From positions 124,001 through 188,000 of the IMG/VR virus record IMGVR_UViG_3300020055_000003: DNA of 64,000 bases; one strand, written 5' to 3'. The notes under the pieces are model-generated. The model was not told the DNA's origin, did not search any database, and worked only from the letters and a program-made list of their open reading frames with translations. This DNA is from a virus. Positions 40,101 through 48,302 of the stretch are shown here, piece by piece (position 1 is the first letter of the stretch; every line of letters begins with the position of its first letter). The translations under genes and the position numbers were made by a program.

Positions 40101-41081
40101 TATGGAGTATTCCCATCTACATCATTGAATGGTACTCATTTGGTTACAGACACAACAACAAATAGTTTCACTATTGATTTGAGAAATCCATTCTTCCCTG
40201 CTGGTTTGACTACTGCCCAGACAGCATATTCTGGAAGTACCTTACCAACAGTTGATGATTTATTTACACCAAAATCAAACACAAACAAATTACCTTCTGT
40301 TAAATCTAATTTCAAGTATGACTTGATAAAACCCGTAATTGCAAATTTAGAGTTCCCAAGAACATCTATGACTTTTGCAATGAGAGGATTGAGTGGAACT
40401 TCTCAAGATTCAGCAGAAGTTCCAGGCATTAAAGATTCTGGATATGTTGGATTTATTCCAAATACAAATTATGAACTAACTTCTCCTAGAATGGTTGCAA
40501 TAGATTTCAATGAAAATGAATATAACCAAGAGGCAGCTGCAATTGATAAAAAATCTCTTGTATTTAGAGTAAACATGAGAAGTGAAGTTGATAATCTGTC
40601 TCCTGTTATTGATACTCAAAGAATGAGTTCAATTCTTGTATCAAATAAAACTAACAGTCCAGAAAATGTTTCAAGGGGTGTATTGGGACATGTAAATACT
40701 GGATTTGTAGATGAAACCGAATCCACAGGTGGTTCCGCAGCAACTAAATATATGACAAGAGAAGTGACTTTGGACCAACCAGCAACTTCATTAAGAGTTA
40801 TTGCGGGAGTCAATAGAAGAGAGGGTTGTGATGTTGATTTTTATTATAGAATTAAAACATCTGAAGATCAGCTCTTCTCTAAATTGGCATATACACTAAT
40901 CCCACGCAATAGTAACTATGATGTAGCGTCTATTAATGGAGAAGATTATAAAGAATTTGATTTTGACCTGAGAGGGTTGCCGGAATTTACTTCAGTATCT
41001 ATAAAAGTTGTTATGAAAACTAAAAATTCTTCAATTGTTCCTAAGATTAAGGATTTAAGAGTTATAGCATTAGCGAGTTAA
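34116..41081 (+). CDS. Giant DUF4815-like virion protein (2,321 aa)
   Basis: This is the largest ORF in the window. The N-terminus ALNLNVAPYFDDYDVNKGYL followed by FKPGNSVQAREMTQLQTILQ and DHFFKEGSLVIPG (residues about 2-65) is the signature of DUF4815-type structural proteins found in cyanophages and other marine T4-like phages. Downstream are long beta-rich stretches, a Thr-rich segment around residues 1,480-1,520 and a C-terminal half with small beta domains. The cyanophage family is taken as a baseplate/tail-fibre network component replacing T4 gp9-gp12 functions; exact position unknown. It is followed after two bases by a coiled-coil mini-gene. Confidence 0.8.
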   Translation: MALNLNVAPYFDDYDVNKGYLKILFKPGNSVQAREMTQLQTILQNQIANLSDHFFKEGSLVIPGQAALDLKANYVKVELGGTLSTANGFVGKIVQGKSTGIRALVVNYADAVDLNNDDVIDGSNDELTTLYVKYLDSTTSGNTTFSDGTTVNILENGTANFTINGQTVSLAEGQTSTFVEGEELVTTTDDGVNLTCTVQNNSQVLNPIGIGSLAFIEEGVYYIGGKLVRVASQSIILDKYNNKPSYRIGLEISESIVSHNDDTSLLDNSLGTTNFNSPGADRYKIQLTLTKRDYDVIDTNNFVELIAVKDGYINSYVQNTDYSVLMKTLARRTYDADGDFTIRPFKLDIREYYKENNNGGVFSMSDFEFDTEVAARQFAFDWGFSDDIGWVINGQGQAHTISSIDRLNYPEQNLDETGLKYYPANNHENLMVAIRDKLAIGVESGKAYIKGYEIERKPSSRQGKYIVFDKSRSNYQINNKYMPVNLGAFVYTSDSKGLFKIDEEVKLVNVHISNSGLTKFISVNENVDESESNYLTTITYDEDDTFYQGGGTALGTNIYGTDVIATAKVKAVEYFADSSSDAKKNNYLQSSYRPTTDVEKSKESAIYKVYLYDIEYETNPRTSQPYNMSNARSIVSSAEQTPAGIGTPIYENGANILTQLQLTDVQGGFTYKSMIYDKFNVNFRGINYYYNSIYSIMLVKPLNSGNIASGAEGTGVLPSATFNINEVIQEAIPSTDVASVNVNSWNGSQTADVGNVSARIFSKAVLHNTNGSSIIPIGHDWVQTARSIDPISGIASIDTQYSVIKRFDNVSTSPTTGNVTLTITESDAFFENIPSKYFIFSSATTTQNNGNIGFTSNFSFSTDLRTVTFNVSGDTIANGSAGLVVYAPVKKTSAKEKTKTLVKNYVELPLTLLNASGATITPVDYNNSLSFEDNDSSGTYGVDILKTNSSNATGTVNPTFAVGANLDMSLSLSTLQLQKSDIRELVKLYDTCNVNNVAYRVDVVSDTKKYIHEMTADDFAFARSAYEFYEQTGQSPFNVNLDNNIVTSLVDLANALTISEIENPFKIQMETAWAAGQLITNPTDVPVKINDITDRYDLFDGQKPSIIQLGELNLKSGSLPCGGRPIVVYNYYNHGIGDYASVDSYVDGYSTIGYYQNSRLSDVIDFRPAVSYQQLTGYPIGEGVVSDSTDYPIHNTAISADIRIYLARKDKLYIDKLGRVRVKYGSPSEDPSMPEDAADGMVIYEINTDPYTISPKALTVKMRDNKKYSMKDIGKLEKRIENLEYYTSLNLLEKDTMDLAVRDENGNDRFKNGFIVDRFVDHTVGDVFDPDYKVSISKSEGVLRPFFTEKNVNMSINAAASDGYAIKEQKLYLPYTSEYLITQEKSSKTVNVNPFAIFTFRGSVALFPSTDEWKVTNQAPDIVTDRREEYENIFGALLPEDGVLGTIWNEWEQNWTGESSDSTSSTRRVNRSNATSSVISGGRTSGGIRNETTTITTTTLTGQQTRTGTTNIVQLRDNTETVGQRILSTEIIPFMRARDVYFSADRLKPNTRLYQYFDGVDVSQYCKSSTLVTINDIPSATATWRKTNPSIVRDNMGFVFIRGGSSGTNARVFDINYLTSSSLRFHLHPDATTGFISGENIFIVYPDPEASGGERIRNAGSWPTLSSNIIAGGDLVKSDGAGFVSGTFSIPNNDDLRFKTGERVFKLSDQPNNAQDVDTEAQTTYVASGVIETVADQIVLTRMPDFQTQSAEESEAITSVEVNTVVTAGNWYDPLAQTIMINQDGGCFITAVELFFSTKDDSKPVTVQVRQTVNGYPGPKILGQSVVYPENVSISDNGVLPTEFVFPSPIYVQDETEYCIVILADTQGYRCHVARMGEQSLDGSGTISQQPYAGVFFKSQNASTWTADQMEDLKFRVSRAKFDTLANSEIYLQNTELDDMGNDLWSENFKSNSMKVAAGDTKVTFFVSDTSGMVPTSVWRSNGYNYVTLQNFFGTYGVFPSTSLNGTHLVTDTTTNSFTIDLRNPFFPAGLTTAQTAYSGSTLPTVDDLFTPKSNTNKLPSVKSNFKYDLIKPVIANLEFPRTSMTFAMRGLSGTSQDSAEVPGIKDSGYVGFIPNTNYELTSPRMVAIDFNENEYNQEAAAIDKKSLVFRVNMRSEVDNLSPVIDTQRMSSILVSNKTNSPENVSRGVLGHVNTGFVDETESTGGSAATKYMTREVTLDQPATSLRVIAGVNRREGCDVDFYYRIKTSEDQLFSKLAYTLIPRNSNYDVASINGEDYKEFDFDLRGLPEFTSVSIKVVMKTKNSSIVPKIKDLRVIALAS

Positions 41082-41083
41082 TA

Positions 41084-41290
41084 ATGAAAGAAAGACATAT
41101 TGTAGAAGAAAACAAAAACTTACAGAGAGACCTGCACTCAAAAGCTATAATAAATACTGATAGTAGAGCATATCGTGATTATATGAACAAACAACATGCT
41201 ATCAAAAGAAGAGATGAAGAGATTAGAGATTTGAAATCTGAAGTTGACGAAATTAAAAAAATATTAAACCTAATATTGGAGAAAATTTAA
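41084..41290 (+). CDS. Small coiled-coil virion-associated protein (68 aa)
   Basis: The gene sits two bases after the DUF4815 protein and directly abuts the fibre gene at 41291. The product is hydrophilic and helical; the last 30 residues show heptad-like spacing (IRDLKSEVDEIKKILNLILE), predicting a short coiled coil. It may link or chaperone the neighbouring fibre proteins. That role is inferred from position. Confidence 0.65.
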   Translation: MKERHIVEENKNLQRDLHSKAIINTDSRAYRDYMNKQHAIKRRDEEIRDLKSEVDEIKKILNLILEKI

Positions 41291-42703
41291 ATGGCCGTAG
41301 AATATCCAACACTAGTCAGTGTAATTCTGACAGATACATTTGAAGAATGGCGTATAAAAACAAATGCTATAATCGCGCACACTGAAGCGGCGGCTCAGAA
41401 TGTCGGAAATTTAAATTTTCTAAACACTGATGGAAAAACTACAATTGTAGATGCCTTGAATGAAGTAGATACTCACACCGATACTAATACTACAAATATT
41501 GGTAATATGAGTGATATTGATAATAAAATCAAAAAGGCAACACTTGTAGACACCCTAAATCAAGCAGTCCAATATCACGAAAAATATACAACTGATGCAG
41601 TGGCAGCAGAGGCAGCTATTCGTCTTGCAAAGGATAATTCTCTTCAATCTGAATTAGATGCAACTCAAACAGCAGCTGGTTTGACAAATAGTGGAACCTA
41701 TGTTGCTCCTACTTCTACATATTTGGGAAATTCAACATCTATTATGGGCGGTATGTTAAATTTAGATACTAATTTGAAAAGTACAGCAGATTTATTGGAA
41801 GTTTTGATTGATACGGTTGGAGCAAATGAAAAGGGAGTATATAATTACACTGGAGATACAGTTTATTACTTACAGACTCCCACGACTGGAAATGCTAAAG
41901 TAAAAAGTGCATTGATTCAATTAGATAACCAGATACATTTAAATGCTGATAATATTTCAAATAACGTAACGGCACATAATGATTTGGCCGGAATTGTTGA
42001 CAATATCAAAACTTCTATTGGTTTATTAACTGCTGATGGCTCTTATGAGGCCGACGAAAGAAATGATTACGCGGGGGGCGTTGGGGCCACATCGGTCAGG
42101 GACGATATTTCATTCTTAGACAATCAAGTTGCATCAATTTCCAATAAACTAACAGAAGATGTAGATGATATCAATGAAGCAATAAAATTAAACATTGATA
42201 ATATTTCAGCAAACGCAGTAGCACACAATACTTTGGCCGAACAAGTTGAAAGTTTGAGACAGGCACTTGGTATGATAAATACCAGTTTTAACTATACCAC
42301 AATTTCTGGAACAAACTATGCCAAAGGGACTACAGTTGCAGCAGATATTAAAGCACTAGACGATACCTTACATGGGGCCATTTTGCAACTTACCGGCGAA
42401 ACAGAGACTTCTATCGCTAACATTTCAGGAGATTTATCTACAAAGGCAGATAAAGTAGTTGTTGGCAATAGAGAGGACTTAAAGGGTGAGATTGGTAATA
42501 CTTCTAACATTGTTGCAGCAATCAATTCTTTATATGACTTGGTGGCACCTCTCATCAATGGAGCGAGTACAACCCCATTTGTTTTAAAAACTGGAGATAC
42601 AATGTCTGGTACTTTAACTATAGATGGTGGCAATTTAATTGTAACTGGAAATCAAGGCCTATATATTAAATCAAGTGGTGATGTGATTGCATATGCTGAC
42701 TAA
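41291..42703 (+). CDS. Trimeric tail-fibre-like protein (470 aa)
   Basis: The N-terminus contains LTDTFEEWRIKTNAIIAHTE, the common attachment motif of marine T4-like fibres. A long shaft with helical, Asn/Asp/Ala-rich repeats follows (NADNISNNVTAHNDLAGIVD, echoed by NIDNISANAVAHNTLAEQVE), suggesting duplicated coiled-coil shaft segments. The C-terminus KTGDTMSGTLTIDGG and then NLIVTGNQGLYIK is a typical fibre tip segment. It would form an extended trimer on the baseplate. Confidence 0.75.
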   Translation: MAVEYPTLVSVILTDTFEEWRIKTNAIIAHTEAAAQNVGNLNFLNTDGKTTIVDALNEVDTHTDTNTTNIGNMSDIDNKIKKATLVDTLNQAVQYHEKYTTDAVAAEAAIRLAKDNSLQSELDATQTAAGLTNSGTYVAPTSTYLGNSTSIMGGMLNLDTNLKSTADLLEVLIDTVGANEKGVYNYTGDTVYYLQTPTTGNAKVKSALIQLDNQIHLNADNISNNVTAHNDLAGIVDNIKTSIGLLTADGSYEADERNDYAGGVGATSVRDDISFLDNQVASISNKLTEDVDDINEAIKLNIDNISANAVAHNTLAEQVESLRQALGMINTSFNYTTISGTNYAKGTTVAADIKALDDTLHGAILQLTGETETSIANISGDLSTKADKVVVGNREDLKGEIGNTSNIVAAINSLYDLVAPLINGASTTPFVLKTGDTMSGTLTIDGGNLIVTGNQGLYIKSSGDVIAYAD

Positions 42704-42726
42704 ATCCTAATTAAAGAGTATTATAC

Positions 42727-45700
42727 ATGTCTATTACAGCTTTACCTGCCTCTGGAAGAATAACATTAGCACAAATTCAAGGCGAATTCAATCCCTCTGA
42801 TAATTCAGCACCACATGCGTTATCTGAATATTATAGAGGACATGGCAATGTTGAAGATATTATTGAGAACGAAAATATTCCAGCTGTTCAAAAGACTCAA
42901 ATAAAATTTAGTGATTTCTTTGGCACCAGTGATGAGGTGGGACCATCTTCCGTCGATCTCCCTGCAATTAATGTTGAAGATTTTTGGCAAGAATGTCAGG
43001 GTGTTAATAATTGGAACGATATTCAGGATAATTGGAAACAATATGTAACTAGAATTAATGATAGACATGCGGTTGCAGTAGATGTTCGTTCTGAAAAAGC
43101 GAAAGTTGAAGTAGAATTTAATAATACAGGTTTTGGTCCTCCCATAATGATGGAGACTGGTGTTGGGGAAGATACTGGATTTGAAAAACTCCTTAGAAAT
43201 ACGCAAGAAAATAAAGATTACTTTGAATTTGGTGAATGGGCTCTTACTGTACCAAATAAATTTTATAGATTTAGAATAGTTGCAACTGCTGGTGGTGGAA
43301 GTGGAAGTGTTCAAAAAACAGAATTGACAGGAGATGCTCTTCTCAATAAAGATTTGCCTGGATTAGAGGAATCTGGTTATAAGGGAGGAGATGCAGTAAT
43401 AATATCAAATGGTGCCACCGTTAAAATGTTTGGTGCTCCTGGCGGAACTGACCCTGATGGAATTCCTGATGTTTCAATTATTCCAGAACAGGGACAATAT
43501 ACAGTTAAGAATAATGGAACAGTTACAGGAGATTATTTAAAAATATCTTCAACCACTGTTGAACATCCTTTGGTTGTAACTAAAGGAAATTATATATTGG
43601 AAGCCGGCCAAAAACACACCATCAAAATTGTTGGCGGTGGTGGAGGCGGTGGTGCTGGCTCTGATGATTGGAAAGATTTTGGTGCGGTTGGTACGGCGGG
43701 TACAGCAACAACCATAGAAATTCTCAAAGAAGATGGAAGTGTTCACGAAACATATTCTGCAGCTGGCGGCCGCCGAGGTAAAGGTGGAGACAGGCCGAAA
43801 TGGGGTGGTGGAGAAACCAGCACCCATACGCGATTGATTGGTCTTAAATATGGAGAAAGAGGCCAAAGTAGTACATTCGGGGCTGGTGGCGGTGGCGGCG
43901 CCCAAGGCAGTACTGGTAGGCACGGTACTGCTGGTGGCGCTGGGGGAAGAGGAGCCGGCGGCGGCGGCGGTGGCGCAGGAGTCAAATGGAGAACTGGATT
44001 TGGCGGTCAAGGAGGCGGGGCCGGAGAAGAAAAAACTGTTGAAATTGATTTGACAGGAAAGACTCAAAATTGGACTATGAAAGTGACAGCCATAGGTCAA
44101 GGCGGCGCTGGAGGTCCAAGAGATGGTGGTAGCACAAAAGGTGGTGCAGGCGGCACGGGCGGAAATGGTGCTATAGAATATAATTCAGTTATGTCGAGTG
44201 ATAAACCAAGATTTGTTCAATTCTATTGGAGCAATAATGTAATTGAAAGTTATTATGCTGGAAATAATTCTCGCACCACAGCACAGGAATATTCAGGCAC
44301 TTCTTATAATTATATTTCAGAAGTAAATGAAATTTCAAGAGTAGGAGAAACTAGATACTATTCTCTCACAAGAATTCCAATTCCAGAAAGCGCCGATAAT
44401 GATGGAGTTGCTGATGTCAATTGGAGTACATCTAGAAGCAATCTAATGGAAGTTTCTGGTGGAATTGAAACGAGTAAACCACTTGGAAAATATATGCACA
44501 GATTTCCAGATTCAGCAAAAAGATATACTCAAGACAATATTGTAAACTATACTGTAGGGGAAGATGGAAACTTTATGTTGCCTATTGGGCCTCCTACGGG
44601 AAATGCGAGATTTTCTGTTTTTGGAGACCCATCAAAATATCCAATAAACATGTATTACAGAGAATTCGATCAAAGAGCTCAACATCAAGATAAAAAAGGT
44701 GGATCTGGTAAAGGCGGAAAATCGTTTTATGGGGATGGAACTGTAGGCGCAGCAGAATATCCAAATATTTCGGGCCCCGAAGGAACACCAGCTTTTGGAG
44801 CCGGTGGCGGGGCCGGTCAGCACGGCGGTAGAGGGAGTGATGCGTATGGCTATACTGAAACGTATGGTGGATATGGAGCTCCAACTGCATATCTAGGAGA
44901 CTTCTCATGCGAACCAGGCGATATTATTAATATCCAAGTTCCACAGGGCGGTAGAGAATCTAGAAACGAATATACAGAATATGATGAAGATACAGGTGAT
45001 GGACAGAGATACGTTTCTAGAGCGGATCGCGGGGGAGATGGTTTAGTTCAGATATATGGACTACATGGTCCTTCATTTACTGAAATGTCTCATGGCGGAA
45101 TTGTTCTTATGGACGACACAGGAAGAGTTTTGAAAAATTTATATTCTAGTGGCACATCGAAACGTGGTGTAAATGAAGGCCTTCCTTCAATTCCAAACAA
45201 AATAAGTGTTGTTTTAAATGGAACAACCGATCCATCAAGTCCAAAAAGATATTATATTGGATATACAGCAAGAATTAGAAAGTCTGGTAAATTTAGAACT
45301 CCAACTAAATTTAATGCCCCAGGCGCAAAGGTCACTATCACTCCAACATTTACGGAAAATGTTACACCAACTGAGTTCCAACCAATATACTTGCTCCCAG
45401 ACTATCAAGGACAAGAAGAGGTTTCAGTTGGAACTTTTGGCACTAGAGATGCTATTGATAATGAATTGGTTCCAAACTGGTTCATAAAGAAATGTGATGT
45501 AACTTTTACAGCCACAAGGGATGCTGGAGACAGTAATACCGCTACTTTTACTAAAGTGGAATCAACAAATGCGGATGTTGGACCAGATACCATTACTTTT
45601 GGCCCGAATGGCGGAACCCAAACATTTACAGTGGCAGAAGATGAAGTATATGCTTTGAGGCCCAGCAATATAACTAACAATAGAGGCGCTGCTGGAGGAA

Positions 45701-46125
45701 CTTACACCATAAAAACTTATGCTTATGAAGATGGAAGATTTCAGTTAGAAGACCGTTCCTCTGTTGATAGTTGGGCCAATGCCGATCTTGGTGTTACTCC
45801 CTCTATGGGAAAATTCTATGTTGAGACTGGAGTGACATATTTTAGTTGTGGTAGAGAAACAAATTCTTCAGGAAGAACTGCCGGAACAGTAAGGAATTAT
45901 GTTGCAGCCGTGGTCATGTCCCATGATGATCCGGGCGCTTGGAAAAATGATAACAATAATGATGATCGAATCACATACACCTACACAGACACACAAGTCA
46001 TAGTCGATTTCGGCAGCGGTATGGTTCATACACACGACAGAGTTTCCACCGACCCAGATGGAGTCCAAAGCGAGAATGGCGGTTTGGATCTGTTCTCCGG
46101 CAGCAGTTGGTTGGGTGGATGGTAA
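42727..46125 (+). CDS. Glycine-rich adhesin-like tail fibre (1,132 aa)
   Basis: The N-terminus ITALPASGRITLAQIQGEFN followed by HALSEYYRGHGNVEDI and IKFSDFFGT is a conserved virion-attachment module of marine T4-like phage fibres. Residues about 300-480 include IVGGGGGGGAGSDD and runs up to seven glycines, and a second Gly-rich patch lies at about 657-740. Such loops form polyglycine-II-type receptor-binding surfaces in some phage adhesins. The C-terminal 250 residues are beta-rich with scattered Cys. This is a likely host-range determinant; receptor unknown. Confidence 0.72.
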   Translation: MSITALPASGRITLAQIQGEFNPSDNSAPHALSEYYRGHGNVEDIIENENIPAVQKTQIKFSDFFGTSDEVGPSSVDLPAINVEDFWQECQGVNNWNDIQDNWKQYVTRINDRHAVAVDVRSEKAKVEVEFNNTGFGPPIMMETGVGEDTGFEKLLRNTQENKDYFEFGEWALTVPNKFYRFRIVATAGGGSGSVQKTELTGDALLNKDLPGLEESGYKGGDAVIISNGATVKMFGAPGGTDPDGIPDVSIIPEQGQYTVKNNGTVTGDYLKISSTTVEHPLVVTKGNYILEAGQKHTIKIVGGGGGGGAGSDDWKDFGAVGTAGTATTIEILKEDGSVHETYSAAGGRRGKGGDRPKWGGGETSTHTRLIGLKYGERGQSSTFGAGGGGGAQGSTGRHGTAGGAGGRGAGGGGGGAGVKWRTGFGGQGGGAGEEKTVEIDLTGKTQNWTMKVTAIGQGGAGGPRDGGSTKGGAGGTGGNGAIEYNSVMSSDKPRFVQFYWSNNVIESYYAGNNSRTTAQEYSGTSYNYISEVNEISRVGETRYYSLTRIPIPESADNDGVADVNWSTSRSNLMEVSGGIETSKPLGKYMHRFPDSAKRYTQDNIVNYTVGEDGNFMLPIGPPTGNARFSVFGDPSKYPINMYYREFDQRAQHQDKKGGSGKGGKSFYGDGTVGAAEYPNISGPEGTPAFGAGGGAGQHGGRGSDAYGYTETYGGYGAPTAYLGDFSCEPGDIINIQVPQGGRESRNEYTEYDEDTGDGQRYVSRADRGGDGLVQIYGLHGPSFTEMSHGGIVLMDDTGRVLKNLYSSGTSKRGVNEGLPSIPNKISVVLNGTTDPSSPKRYYIGYTARIRKSGKFRTPTKFNAPGAKVTITPTFTENVTPTEFQPIYLLPDYQGQEEVSVGTFGTRDAIDNELVPNWFIKKCDVTFTATRDAGDSNTATFTKVESTNADVGPDTITFGPNGGTQTFTVAEDEVYALRPSNITNNRGAAGGTYTIKTYAYEDGRFQLEDRSSVDSWANADLGVTPSMGKFYVETGVTYFSCGRETNSSGRTAGTVRNYVAAVVMSHDDPGAWKNDNNNDDRITYTYTDTQVIVDFGSGMVHTHDRVSTDPDGVQSENGGLDLFSGSSWLGGW

Positions 46126-46191
46126 AGGTTGAAACTAGTAAGGATAAAATATAATGACATTCGCAATACAAATATTTGAAGGTAGATATTA

Positions 46192-48240
46192 ATGGCACAA
46201 AGATATGTAGATCCTAGCACTTTTACAAACTACGGAGTATCTAGACAAAGAAGTTCTTTCACCACACTTCAGGGTGTTGGTGAAATTTCTAGTGCTGGAG
46301 CGATTTCTGGCGGCGCGATGATGGTTCTTGCGACAGATTTGACTACAAGTTGGACTATGTATAATGGAGATCCTATTGCGGGAAATGAAATTATTGATCA
46401 GGATATTGCCAGTCCAGTGACTCCAATCACAAAACAATTTTTCACACAGGTTTCTTTGAATCGTCCAACCACTTCTAATGGCGCGGGCTCTGGACCTTAT
46501 GCTGGAGTTGCAAACTTTAGTCAACTCAATGCTGGAATTAATCCAGAACAACATGTTATGGTTTTTGAAACTAATGACGATATTTTACCAAAAAGTGGTG
46601 CCGTTTCGAGAGGGATTGACCAAAATTATAGAATTAGATTTGAGTTGGATTTGCGTCCAAGACTTTATTTTGATGTGGCAGGAAATTCTGGTGATGTTGA
46701 ATTTAACCAAGAATTATATCAATTAAATATTCGTATGAGTTCTAGGGGCGATCCGCAATATGCAGTTGGTAGTACAATTGATGAAGCAACATTTGTTCCA
46801 GATTCTTATCATCCTGGCTATTCATTTACAGGAACATTAGCTTCTGGATGGGAGTTATCCACAGGAATACCAAATCCAAAATATGGTTGGTTCAAAGTAA
46901 ATGTAGGAACCGCAAATCAAATATTAAATGATGGTAGTGTAGTATCTCCACAATTGAGTGGTGATGGACTTATTACATTAGAAAACGGTTCGTCCACAAA
47001 CACATCAGTTATTAGAAATCCTGGCGAGATGGTAGACTTATCTTTTGATGATGTTGTTATTGCTGCTGATGTTTCTAATAGTGGCCCATATCATGTTTAC
47101 GGAACTGAAACGGACACTTCTACATATGGCCTTAGTAAAGGATATTATTATCCATTGTATCTAGACCAAGCAGCTTCGAATGCAGCGGATATTGCAGCAG
47201 GAGGCACAGGAATATCTCATACTCATACTTTTACTGAATATCCTCTTGCCACCTTCTATATGCCAGATTCTGACCAAAATCATACAATGGCAACCGCTCC
47301 GAGCTCTTCTAGTTACACAAGATATATAAACAATAGATCGATAAGATTTAGAAATAAAAGAAAAGGTGGTGGATGGTTTAAGAGATATCCTAAAACCGAC
47401 CCTACTCTTGAAGGAACATATCCTTTTTCATATAGATTAACAATGACTGAAAGAGGATTAATTTTATATATGTATGATGATGCGGCAAGTGATCAGGCAG
47501 ATGATTATGCGTGGTTTTGCGTTCAAAGAACAGTAAGCAATGAAAGTGGATTACCAAGAACAGATGAGGGTTCAAAATTTCCAGTTCACGCAATGTACTC
47601 ATGTTCAAGAGAATCTTCATATTCTAGTGATGCAGGAGTTTATTTTTCCAGTCAGGCTGCAAATTTACAAACAGCAGAAACTATGGTTAATCAAGTTTAC
47701 GACGATCAAGGAAATGAATATACGCTTGAAAATATTGATAATACTAAAACATTTTATATTTTGAGTCCATTTGATAGAGAAGATTATCTTGGAGATGAAG
47801 CAGCCGCAAAAAATATTTGGAGATTTGTTGTAAGAGAATTTGATATTCAAAAACCATCTGATGTTCATAAATTTGCAACAAGACATCAAATTGATAGCAA
47901 TGCAGTAATCAATCCACTGGAACAATTAGCAATCACAGACGAAAACAGATTTGTCATTACATTTCCAACGGGACTTACGACACAAAGATTTATGTATCCA
48001 AAAGAAGAGATAGATCTTATTTGTTTTTCCTCTGCTGAAGTTGTTGCTGAAGGAAGTAATATTCCAATGGCAACATATCTATACGATGGAGCTAGTGAAG
48101 ATAAAAGACGCTATCAGGGAATGCGTTCAACTGCTGCATTTGGAAACGGTATGAGAATTATGGTTTTGGTTAATTCACAATACATATTTAATTCGGATGT
48201 TAACTTAGATGCCAACGACCCTGTTGGAACAGGAACTTAA
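46192..48240 (+). CDS. Virion structural protein, paralogue A (682 aa)
   Basis: The product is the shortest of three related proteins. The shared elements are a middle block YPFSYRLTMTERGLILYMYD and DDYAWFCVQRTV, then a C-terminal block FVVREFDIQKPSDVHKFATR, INPLEQLAITDENRFVI, YPKEEIDLICFSSAE and RSTAAFGNGMRIMVL. The N-terminal 380 residues are unique. GAAGGTAGATATTA precedes the ATG. It probably forms part of the baseplate-fibre assembly; no enzymatic motif is seen. Confidence 0.7.
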   Translation: MAQRYVDPSTFTNYGVSRQRSSFTTLQGVGEISSAGAISGGAMMVLATDLTTSWTMYNGDPIAGNEIIDQDIASPVTPITKQFFTQVSLNRPTTSNGAGSGPYAGVANFSQLNAGINPEQHVMVFETNDDILPKSGAVSRGIDQNYRIRFELDLRPRLYFDVAGNSGDVEFNQELYQLNIRMSSRGDPQYAVGSTIDEATFVPDSYHPGYSFTGTLASGWELSTGIPNPKYGWFKVNVGTANQILNDGSVVSPQLSGDGLITLENGSSTNTSVIRNPGEMVDLSFDDVVIAADVSNSGPYHVYGTETDTSTYGLSKGYYYPLYLDQAASNAADIAAGGTGISHTHTFTEYPLATFYMPDSDQNHTMATAPSSSSYTRYINNRSIRFRNKRKGGGWFKRYPKTDPTLEGTYPFSYRLTMTERGLILYMYDDAASDQADDYAWFCVQRTVSNESGLPRTDEGSKFPVHAMYSCSRESSYSSDAGVYFSSQAANLQTAETMVNQVYDDQGNEYTLENIDNTKTFYILSPFDREDYLGDEAAAKNIWRFVVREFDIQKPSDVHKFATRHQIDSNAVINPLEQLAITDENRFVITFPTGLTTQRFMYPKEEIDLICFSSAEVVAEGSNIPMATYLYDGASEDKRRYQGMRSTAAFGNGMRIMVLVNSQYIFNSDVNLDANDPVGTGT

Positions 48241-48266
48241 TAAAGATATAAGGACTATTTTTTTTT

Positions 48267-48274
48267 TATAAATA
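48267..48274 (+). promoter_or_regulatory. T4-type late promoter upstream of paralogue B
   Basis: TATAAATA follows a 10-T run in a 62-base gap, 29 bases before the ATG, with AAAGGAGAATTTA as ribosome binding site. The leader TTTTTTTATAAATATAAAGA also occurs before paralogue C, so promoter and gene were probably duplicated together. Confidence 0.78.
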
Positions 48275-48302
48275 TAAAGAAAAATACACAAAGGAGAATT
48301 TA

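Noticed and set aside
43743-43985. Minus-strand Pro-rich ORF
   Set aside because: It is the complement of the Gly-rich part of the 42727 fibre gene; composition is explained by GGC/GGT codons.
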